From CAIRTT01 sp046075665 (GTDB lineage: Bacteria > Armatimonadota > Armatimonadia > Armatimonadales > Armatimonadaceae), in NCBI GenBank assembly GCA_046075665.1, contig JBJTQN010000164.1:1-6021 (forward strand): a stretch of DNA of 6,021 nucleotides, in the 5' to 3' direction. Every line of letters begins with the position of its first letter. The first letter of the stretch is position 1. The notes beneath the pieces were generated by a model. That model made no database searches. It was not told the origin of the DNA and saw only the letters and a program-made list of their open reading frames with translations. The position numbers and the translations under genes are program-made. This document shows positions 1-5,228 of this stretch, piece by piece.

Positions 1-2
1 CC

Positions 3-251
3 GGTGTTTTTGTAGGATTCAAACAGACCAAAGCCGCACATATTGTCGTGACAAGCAGAATCCCATTTTCCTCTCCGTTTGATGCGGCTGCATCAGTGGG
101 TGTAAATCTGCGTAATCGGCAGCCCTCAAGTAAGTCTATTACACAATGGGTTTGGAAGAACGTTGAAAACATTCCTGTTGTTGTTGTTCGATCCTTCGAT
201 GGTCGCTTATGGGAAGTCGTCGAGCTAGGAGAAACTCTTCAGGACAACTAG
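3..251 (+). CDS. C-terminal fragment of an unrecognised protein (5' end outside window)
   Basis: This reading frame is open from the left edge and ends at TAG 249-251, giving about 82 residues. A GTG at 48 is an internal valine that could be a start, but the frame is open upstream of it and no Shine-Dalgarno site precedes it, so I read it as the end of a longer gene. Visible features are a run of four valines coded by a GTT repeat (about 175-189), aromatic residues around WVWKNVENIP, and an acidic tail ending in GETLQDN. No catalytic motif, membrane segment or known domain is recognisable, so I assign no function. A hairpin 27 bases after the stop fits the end of a transcript. Coding status is likely but not certain. 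Confidence 0.5.
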   Translation, partial: GVFVGFKQTKAAHIVVTSRIPFSSPFDAAASVGVNLRNRQPSSKSITQWVWKNVENIPVVVVRSFDGRLWEVVELGETLQDN

Positions 252-278
252 AAACTTCGTTAGATACTGATGTAAGAA

Positions 279-308
279 CGCCTCCAATGGAACAATCCCT
301 TGGAGGCG
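279..308 (+). terminator. Probable intrinsic terminator after the left-edge gene
   Basis: CGCCTCCAA (279-287) pairs perfectly with TTGGAGGCG (300-308). After one mismatch (288/299) two further G-C pairs (289-290 with 297-298) leave a six-base loop. The bases after it on the + strand, ATTTCTTT, are T-rich but not a full U-tract. It starts 27 bases after the + gene's stop. The opposite strand has TTCTTACAT after the stem, so it could also stop leftward transcription from the hisC-lipoprotein unit, whose last stop codon lies about 120 bases away. Confidence 0.6.
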
Positions 309-427
309 ATTTCTTTGTGGATAATTTTTGTACTCCACACATATTCTATGCGGTGCATCGATTCGAACGCATAAGGCCTTTTGCACTGGATTTCGCCAAT
401 GACATTCCAATCATGACAACGAGTCCT

Positions 428-769
428 TCATAGCTTCTTCGAAGGCAACTTATCCAAAATCATCTGCGACCACTTACTTACCGAATCACCATCACCGCTA
501 AAGACCGCTGTTACCGGCCCCGACGCCGGACCTGAGACGATTACCTTTGATGTCTCAGTTACGATTGTGTCCTCGGCGGTAGCCTCGAGCCCTTGTAACT
601 TTAAGGTTGACCCACTTTGCCGCAAGAACTGCAAGGTTTGATCTTTTGGCATGTCAATCGAGATAGTAACGGTCCTTACCTCAGGTGATGCTGGAATTTG
701 CTTGGTACAACCGGAAATGCTCAATGCTGGTAACAACAGCATCACCAAACCTGCAGTACCTATCCGCAT
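428..769 (-). CDS. Small predicted lipoprotein of unknown function
   Basis: The gene encodes 113 residues. The N-terminus has the three parts of a lipoprotein signal: a short start with Arg2, a hydrophobic stretch (about residues 8-18, LVMLLLPALSI), and a lipobox ISG-C with Cys21 as the expected lipidated residue. The mature part of about 93 residues is rich in Thr, Ser and Val with alternating hydrophobic residues, suggesting beta structure, and ends in a basic tail (PSKKL). I recognise no domain. It should be anchored to a membrane on its outer face. The ATG at 769 overlaps the end of hisC by 10 bases. AGGTG (778-782, minus strand) lies 8 bases upstream and matches part of the anti-Shine-Dalgarno complement, supporting this start and co-translation with hisC. 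The link to histidine synthesis may only be positional. Confidence 0.8.
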   Translation of the reverse strand: MRIGTAGLVMLLLPALSISGCTKQIPASPEVRTVTISIDMPKDQTLQFLRQSGSTLKLQGLEATAEDTIVTETSKVIVSGPASGPVTAVFSGDGDSVSKWSQMILDKLPSKKL

Positions 770-1884
770 ATTGGGGGCACCTGTTCCGACGCTGCCTCTA
801 ATGCGACTAAAAATTTTGCGTTTTGACTTTCGGTTCCAATCGTAACCCGGAGCATCGTCGGGAGTCCAAATATATCCCCTGTTCGAACGATGACTCCGTC
901 ACGAAGTATAAGATCGTAAACATCCCGGCAAGGCCGTTTTGTATCGATCAGGATGAAGTTTGCATGACTTGGTACAACAGACATTCCAAGGGCCTCGGCC
1001 CCGCTTGTGAGCTGAGTCATTCCATCAGCATTTACCTTTTTGCTCGCTTCTACGAATGATTCATCATGAACGGCCGCAATTGCAGCCGATTGTGCCAGGA
1101 TGTTTACATTGAAGGGTGAGCGGGGCTTTTGAATGGATGCAATTACGTCCGGGGAAGCGACAGCATACCCAACTCTGAATCCAGCAAGTCCGTACAATTT
1201 GGAAAAAGTACGTAAGCTGATAACGGGTTTTCCAGCTTTTATGTAATCAATCGCAAAAGGAAAGTCGCTTTCCGCATCGATGTAGTCAACATAGGCTTCG
1301 TCGAGAATCAGAAAGGCTCGTTCCGGGAGATGTTCCAGGATGTAATCGACTTCCGACTTCGAGATGACACTTCCGGTTGGGTTGTGAGGATTCGCGATGA
1401 AGACTAGGCGTGTCTTGTCAGTAAAGGCATCTACCATCGCTTTGGCATCGTGGCGCAAGTCGCCTTCCGTCAGGGGAACTCCTATACGTTTGGCACCTGC
1501 AAGGGTTGCAGCAGCTTCGTACAAGACAAACGTTGGCTGACCAGTAACAACTTCATCGCCTTCTTCAAGAAAAGTGAGACCAATGAGGTGTATGCACTCA
1601 TCCGAGCCATTACCAAAAACCAATTGATTCGAAGCTACACCAAGTTTTTCAGCAATGACTACGGCGAGGTCAATACATGCTGCATCCGGGTACATATGAG
1701 CCGACAATAGGCGATCTTGGACTGCTTGTATCGATGATGGGCAAGGACCGAGGGGATTTTCATTGCTTGCAAGCTTGATGATTTCACCGGTGATACCCAG
1801 TTCACGTTTGACGTCCTCAATTGGCTTGCCGGGCGAATATGGACGCAGAGCTGACACCCGGGGCGAAACATGTTGTCTATCCAC
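760..1884 (-). CDS. hisC: Histidinol-phosphate aminotransferase
   Basis: HisC is a cytoplasmic PLP enzyme of fold type I that moves an amino group from glutamate to imidazole-acetol phosphate, giving histidinol phosphate in histidine synthesis. At 374 residues it has the usual family length. Motifs in order: SNENPLGP (40-47), Tyr65 in MYPD, the cofactor phosphate loop GNGSDE (91-96), NPHNPTG (165-171), DEAYVDY (195-201, Asp195 contacting the PLP ring), the Schiff-base lysine K229 in SKLYGLAGFRVGY with Arg237, and Arg346 in LRVTIG for the substrate carboxylate. All expected key residues are present. Related aminotransferases of this family can act on aromatic amino acids, so the exact substrate is inferred. 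The start is GTG at 1884; no Shine-Dalgarno site precedes it, but a -10-like TAGACT ends 6 bases upstream, fitting a leaderless start. The lipoprotein gene overlaps its 3' end. Confidence 0.93.
   Translation of the reverse strand: MDRQHVSPRVSALRPYSPGKPIEDVKRELGITGEIIKLASNENPLGPCPSSIQAVQDRLLSAHMYPDAACIDLAVVIAEKLGVASNQLVFGNGSDECIHLIGLTFLEEGDEVVTGQPTFVLYEAAATLAGAKRIGVPLTEGDLRHDAKAMVDAFTDKTRLVFIANPHNPTGSVISKSEVDYILEHLPERAFLILDEAYVDYIDAESDFPFAIDYIKAGKPVISLRTFSKLYGLAGFRVGYAVASPDVIASIQKPRSPFNVNILAQSAAIAAVHDESFVEASKKVNADGMTQLTSGAEALGMSVVPSHANFILIDTKRPCRDVYDLILRDGVIVRTGDIFGLPTMLRVTIGTESQNAKFLVALEAASEQVPPICG
778..782 (-). promoter_or_regulatory. Ribosome binding site of the lipoprotein gene, inside hisC
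   Basis: Read on the minus strand this is AGGTG, part of the AGGAGGTG complement of the 16S rRNA tail, with an 8-base spacer to the ATG at 769. It lies within the last codons of hisC and supports the short lipoprotein start. Confidence 0.5.
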
Positions 1885-1890
1885 AGCAAA

Positions 1891-1896
1891 AGTCTA
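1891..1896 (-). promoter_or_regulatory. Putative -10 element of hisC (leaderless start)
   Basis: On the minus strand TAGACT fits the TANNNT -10 pattern and ends 6 bases before the GTG start, so transcription would begin at or next to the start codon. No good -35 match is seen at the usual 17-base spacing. Confidence 0.45.
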
Positions 1897-1921
1897 CCAT
1901 CAAGGTATGACACGCTGGATG

Positions 1922-1927
1922 TATCAT
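1922..1927 (+). promoter_or_regulatory. Putative -10 element of the GNAT gene (leaderless start)
   Basis: TATCAT lies 7 bases before ATG 1935, and no Shine-Dalgarno site is present in the gap. The -35 position (about 1899-1904) is a poor match. This promoter and the hisC promoter lie back to back within 50 bases, so their -35 to -10 regions interleave. Confidence 0.45.
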
Positions 1928-1934
1928 TACAACT

Positions 1935-2438
1935 ATGCAAACATCCGGAGATTGTGTAACTATCCGCCCTGTTACTGAGGTGGATGCCGACCATTGGATT
2001 GAACTGGTCAATGCGCTCGCCGACTACGAGAAGTTAGACCGCCCTACACCAGAGGCTGTCATGCGGTTGAAGGCGCACGCACTTGCCGATATTCCAAAAT
2101 TCACGGCATGGCTGGCCTGGTTAGACGAAAAGCCCGTTGCATACTGTGTTTTCTTCGAAACTTACTCGACTTTTTTGGCAAAGCCGACATTGTATTTGGA
2201 AGATTTGTTTGTGCACCCTGAATATCGCGGTGCGGGTATTGGTCGAACGATTTGGGATGCGCTCGAGAGGGAAGTGCTCTCACGTGATTGTGGTCGCATG
2301 GAGTGGACGTGCTTACATTGGAATACGCTTGGAATCAACTTTTATGAGAAGCGCGGAGCATGTAACTTGACCGATGAATGGCGCAATTATCGTTTAGTTG
2401 CTGAGCAGATTCGTGAACGGCAGGGGGCAGGGGCATAG
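1935..2438 (+). CDS. GNAT-family N-acetyltransferase, spermidine/thialysine acetyltransferase-like
   Basis: This 167-residue protein is a single GNAT domain, a cytoplasmic enzyme expected to transfer acetyl from acetyl-CoA to an amine. The acetyl-CoA pyrophosphate loop (motif A) is YRGAGIG at 97-103, preceded by the strand LYLEDLFVHPE (86-96). The C-terminal part has WN (129-130), FYEKRGA (136-142) and EWRNYRL (148-154). This combination, LED-[LI]-[FY]-V-x-PEYRG-x-GIG followed by L-x-WN, FY-x3-GA and EW, resembles diamine/spermidine acetyltransferase SSAT and thialysine acetyltransferase SSAT2. A polyamine or lysine-like amine is therefore a plausible substrate, but this is an inference. The N-terminus CVTIRPVTEVDADHW is typical of the fold, supporting a start at or near ATG 1935. 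The gene diverges from hisC and converges on hisS, with 12 bases between the two stop codons. Confidence 0.88.
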   Translation: MQTSGDCVTIRPVTEVDADHWIELVNALADYEKLDRPTPEAVMRLKAHALADIPKFTAWLAWLDEKPVAYCVFFETYSTFLAKPTLYLEDLFVHPEYRGAGIGRTIWDALEREVLSRDCGRMEWTCLHWNTLGINFYEKRGACNLTDEWRNYRLVAEQIRERQGAGA

Positions 2439-2445
2439 CCCCTGC
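2427..2445. terminator. Perfect hairpin between convergent GNAT and hisS ends
   Basis: GCAGGGGC (2427-2434) and GCCCCTGC (2438-2445) form an 8-bp perfect stem around a three-base loop, ATA. The GNAT stop codon TAG (2436-2438) begins in the loop. The stem is GC-rich and symmetric, so it forms in transcripts from either strand. Neither side is followed by a T-tract, so it may act as a transcript-end stabiliser or an atypical or factor-aided terminator rather than a classical intrinsic one. Confidence 0.5.
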
Positions 2446-2450
2446 TACGC

Positions 2451-3740
2451 CTAACGTTGAAGGAACGTCACCAGTTCTGATAGAGGCACTGATTGCTGCG
2501 ATTGTGTTGAAAGCTCTCGAACTGATACTGTCTGCGTTGCTAATTCATTATCACCAATCACAATCGCATATCTGGCCCCACCTGCATCCGCCATTTCAAG
2601 CATGGCTTTCAGCCTGCGCCCCAAATAATCGACGTCAATACCAAGGCCGGATTGCCTTAGGGAACTGACAATCGTCGTTGATGCATCGCGTGCCGCATCT
2701 CCCATGGGGCAGATAAATGCGTCCAGCTGATTGCCGACAGGGCGCGGAAGACCAAGTTCTTCCATCGTGATCAAAACACGCTCAATTCCCAGTCCAAAAC
2801 CAATGCCTGGGGTTGCAGGACCACCAAGCTGTTCTACGAGCTGGTTATAGCGACCGCCGCCGCCCAATGCCTTGTCACCAAGGACATTGCACTGAATCTC
2901 AAATGCCGTTCGGGTGTAGTAATCGAAACCACGTACCAAACGATGATCAATTTCAAACGGAATAGCAAGGGCCGTCAAGTATGAGCAAACGCTGTTGAAG
3001 TGTTCAGCCGATGCATCATCCAGAAAATCAATGAGATTCGGCGCGTTTTCAAGCAAGGCAATGTCTCGTTTGTCTTTTGAGTCCAACATTCGAAGGGGAT
3101 TCTGTTCATATCGACGTTTGTTGTCATCGCTCATTTCGCCCAGTAATGGTGCTGCGTATGCCTTGAGTGCATCCAAGTAGTTGGCACGGGACTCCTTAGT
3201 TCCCACACTGTTTACCTTTACGGTGATGTCTGCGATTCCAAGCGCCTTGTAGAACGCTACGGCCAAGTCTATGATCTCGGCATCTATGGATGGCATCGAT
3301 GCACCGAGGACCTCAACACCTGCCTGATGATGCTGGCGATAGCGGCCCCGTTGAGCACGCTCATAGCGAAAGTTTGGGCCAATGTATAGCAGCTTAGCGA
3401 TTGGTCGCTCAATCCACATTCGCTCAGAAACGTATGCACGGATTGCGCCTGCCGTACCCTCCGGGCGAAGTGTTAGCCGGTCACCACCGCGGGTGACAAA
3501 GTCGTACGTTTCCTTTGCCACAATATCGGTACCATCCCCGACTGCTCTGTGAAACAGGTCTGTTTGCTCGAACATTGGCGTTCGTATTTCAGAAAAGCCA
3601 TAAGTTTTACACACAGCACGAAAGACAGATTCAACGTGCAGCCAGCAAGCAGAATCATTTACAAATGAACGTGCTTCTTTTCGACCACGGGGAACAGGGG
3701 GGACGATATCAAATGTGCCATCAGGGCGCCCATATTGCAT
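2451..3740 (-). CDS. hisS: Histidyl-tRNA synthetase
   Basis: HisS is a homodimeric class II synthetase that attaches histidine to tRNA-His in the cytoplasm. The product is 429 residues, the normal bacterial length. Visible motifs: motif 1 region ending EIRTPMFE (51-58); TLRPEGTAGAIRAY (90-103), which binds histidine; motif 2 FRYERAQRGRYRQHHQ (124-139); the HisA motif LVRGFDYYTRTAFE (268-281) with catalytic Arg270; HisB GGGGRYN (293-299); motif 3 GIGFGLGIERVL (312-323); and the C-terminal anticodon-binding domain from about residue 338 (DAFICPMG ... YAIVIGDNE ... VSVREL). The family usually reads RYRQFHQ where this protein has RYRQHHQ, a mild change. The frame could extend 33 codons upstream to 3839, but that extension would run into the divergent DUF512 gene and lacks family similarity. 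ATG 3740, 7 bases after a perfect TATAAT, is preferred. Confidence 0.96.
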   Translation of the reverse strand: MQYGRPDGTFDIVPPVPRGRKEARSFVNDSACWLHVESVFRAVCKTYGFSEIRTPMFEQTDLFHRAVGDGTDIVAKETYDFVTRGGDRLTLRPEGTAGAIRAYVSERMWIERPIAKLLYIGPNFRYERAQRGRYRQHHQAGVEVLGASMPSIDAEIIDLAVAFYKALGIADITVKVNSVGTKESRANYLDALKAYAAPLLGEMSDDNKRRYEQNPLRMLDSKDKRDIALLENAPNLIDFLDDASAEHFNSVCSYLTALAIPFEIDHRLVRGFDYYTRTAFEIQCNVLGDKALGGGGRYNQLVEQLGGPATPGIGFGLGIERVLITMEELGLPRPVGNQLDAFICPMGDAARDASTTIVSSLRQSGLGIDVDYLGRRLKAMLEMADAGGARYAIVIGDNELATQTVSVRELSTQSQQSVPLSELVTFLQR

Positions 3741-3747
3741 AGCGCGG

Positions 3748-3753
3748 ATTATA
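3748..3753 (-). promoter_or_regulatory. Consensus -10 element of hisS (leaderless start)
   Basis: On the minus strand this reads TATAAT, a perfect -10 hexamer, followed by CCGCGCT and then ATG 3740. Transcription about 7 bases downstream would start at the ATG itself. No Shine-Dalgarno site is seen, and the -35 region is weak. Confidence 0.6.
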
Positions 3754-3797
3754 TCGCCGGAGGGCTCTGCATTACGTGCTTGAAGACGGCTAGGATG

Positions 3798-3803
3798 TAT
3801 TAT
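3798..3803 (+). promoter_or_regulatory. Putative -10 element of the DUF512 gene (leaderless start)
   Basis: TATTAT lies 6 bases before ATG 3810, matching the spacing seen at hisS, hisC and the GNAT gene. It supports 3810 over the upstream in-frame ATG 3795 and TTG 3735. The -35 positions of this promoter and of the hisS promoter would overlap around 3771-3780. Confidence 0.5.
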
Positions 3804-3809
3804 GACCGC

Positions 3810-5228
3810 ATGGCTTTGACATTGCCGGTGGCCACACATGAGCGGCTCAGTTATCTCGAACGTGGTTTGGCGCAGAATGTGGTGGTAGAAGTGATTGCCG
3901 GGTCAACCGCTGATAAGGCGGGTATCCGTGTTGGAGACCGAGTGGTTACAGCTAACGGAGCTCCATTGCGGGACATCGTCGACTGGAAGTTTCATACCGC
4001 TGGTGACGCTGTCGACATTCAGGTTTTGCGTGATTCTGAGGCGCTCCAGTTCACGATGTCGAAAACGTACGATGAAGATTTAGGTCTGCGCTTTGCAGAT
4101 GATCTATTCGATCGTCTCCACATTTGCAAAAACAAATGCGTTTTTTGTTTCTTGTACCAACAACCTAAAGGCCTACGACCGTCTTTGTACATCAAAGATG
4201 ATGACTACCGACTTTCGTTCCTCCACGGAAACTATGTCACTCTGACAAACCTTAAGGATGGCGAGCTCGATCGTATCTGTGAGCAAAGACTGAGCCCGAT
4301 GTTTGTAAGTGTACATGCCACTGACCCAGAAGCACGCGGGAAGATTCTCGGACGTAAGGGACCAGAGCCGATCCTTCCAATTCTTCAGCGTTTAGCGGAT
4401 GCACGAATTCAAGTACATGCACAAGTAGTGCTCGTTCCAGAGTACAACGATGAAGAAACTCTTTTCCAGACGGTAACCGACTTGGCCAATCTACATCCGG
4501 AAAACCGTGGTACGTACGGAGGAGTGCTATCCGTAGCGGTCGTACCAATCGGCATTACGCAGTTTAGGGAACGTCTGGCTCCGGTGAAGATAGTGAACTC
4601 AAAGCAGGCATCCGATGTTCTCGATACGCTTGGTGCTCTTCGTGAGGACTACCTTAAGCGACTTGGGACGCGGTTTGTGTATCCAAGTGATGAGTTTTAC
4701 CTAATGACCAATCGGGAAATCCCGAGCCGGCCAGAGTACGAAGGCTTCCCGCAGCTGGAAGATGGTGTCGGGCTTGTACGATTGTTCCTTGATTCCTTAA
4801 ATCGGGTTCGGGCAGCGATGCCAAAAGCGATAACCATCCCAGCAAGTTTTACTTTCGTAACGGGTGAACTGGCTGCTCCATTGATAAGGAGTCTCGCTGC
4901 GACATTGTCTGAAGTCGATGGCGTGAGTGTCAACGTCTGCGCGGTACACAACTGGTTTTTTGAAGGCAACATCAACATTGCGGGGTTGATTGTCGGTGGT
5001 GACATTGTCCGCGCGATGGAGAGTTTTGATGCGAATGAGACGATTGTTATTCCAAGCGTGATGTTACGTGACGGTGAAGAGGTCTTTCTGGACGAGATGA
5101 CCGTTGATCAACTTCAAGAAAAGCTTGGGAAAAAGGTGATGGTGATAGAGCGCACCCCAGAGGCAGCGCTCGATGCAGTAGTAAATCCAGGTCAGCTAAG
5201 GAGGCATGTACGGGATGGCAATGTTTAA
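3810..5228 (+). CDS. PDZ and radical-SAM-like DUF512 family protein
   Basis: With the start at ATG 3810 the product is 472 residues. An N-terminal PDZ domain (about 24-85, with STADKAGIRVGDRVVTANG) leads into a radical-SAM-like core whose cysteines form C106-x3-C110-x2-C113 (CKNKCVFC), expected to hold a [4Fe-4S] cluster. The family signature KGLRPSLYIKDDDYRLSF (120-137) and GNYVTLTNL (140-148) follow directly. The C-terminal DUF512 region (from about 250) contains YPSDEFYLMTNREIP (291-305) and INIAGLIVGGD (388-398), close to family patterns. The protein has no signal peptide or membrane segment, so it is probably cytoplasmic. The family is conserved in many bacteria, but I know of no established reaction for it. 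An earlier in-frame ATG at 3795 would add five residues; it is less favoured because the TATTAT box lies downstream of it. The gene overlaps the caspase-like gene by 14 bases. Confidence 0.9.
   Translation: MALTLPVATHERLSYLERGLAQNVVVEVIAGSTADKAGIRVGDRVVTANGAPLRDIVDWKFHTAGDAVDIQVLRDSEALQFTMSKTYDEDLGLRFADDLFDRLHICKNKCVFCFLYQQPKGLRPSLYIKDDDYRLSFLHGNYVTLTNLKDGELDRICEQRLSPMFVSVHATDPEARGKILGRKGPEPILPILQRLADARIQVHAQVVLVPEYNDEETLFQTVTDLANLHPENRGTYGGVLSVAVVPIGITQFRERLAPVKIVNSKQASDVLDTLGALREDYLKRLGTRFVYPSDEFYLMTNREIPSRPEYEGFPQLEDGVGLVRLFLDSLNRVRAAMPKAITIPASFTFVTGELAAPLIRSLAATLSEVDGVSVNVCAVHNWFFEGNINIAGLIVGGDIVRAMESFDANETIVIPSVMLRDGEEVFLDEMTVDQLQEKLGKKVMVIERTPEAALDAVVNPGQLRRHVRDGNV
5197..5204 (+). promoter_or_regulatory. 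Strong Shine-Dalgarno site of the caspase-like gene
   Basis: TAAGGAGG is a perfect 8-base complement to the 16S rRNA tail. It lies inside the end of the DUF512 gene, 10 bases before ATG 5215. ATG 5206 is only one base away and ATG 5221 is 16 away, so the site decides for 5215. Confidence 0.75.

Noticed and set aside
175..189. The GTT-repeat tract as a microsatellite or phase-variation site.
   Set aside because: It has only about four in-frame units coding for valines. Triplet changes would not shift the frame, so a switching role is unlikely.
348..375. A tRNA-like T-loop (GTTCGAATC on the minus strand).
   Set aside because: The flanking bases do not form a 5-bp T-stem, and no acceptor stem, anticodon arm or CCA is present.
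372..379. The palindrome AAGGCCTT as an operator or terminator stem.
   Set aside because: It is short, has no loop, and is not near a promoter. An 8-base palindrome is expected by chance in such a length.
209..433. A 74-codon + strand frame in the gap between the left-edge gene and the lipoprotein gene.
   Set aside because: It starts inside the left-edge gene, runs through the terminator hairpin and ends inside the lipoprotein gene. It has no ribosome site and no protein-like pattern.
1450..1710. An 86-codon + strand frame opposite hisC.
   Set aside because: It lies wholly within the well-supported hisC gene on the other strand and shows no recognisable protein features.
3735..3809. Longer DUF512 starts at TTG 3735 or ATG 3795.
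   Set aside because: The TTG lies inside the hisS start codon region and gives a Cys-rich, unlike-family N-terminus. ATG 3795 lies upstream of the TATTAT box. ATG 3810 fits the spacing used by the other lead genes.
3741..3839. A 33-residue N-terminal extension of hisS.
   Set aside because: It would cross its own TATAAT box and the start of the divergent DUF512 gene, and it has no similarity to the HisS N-terminus. The family start fits ATG 3740.
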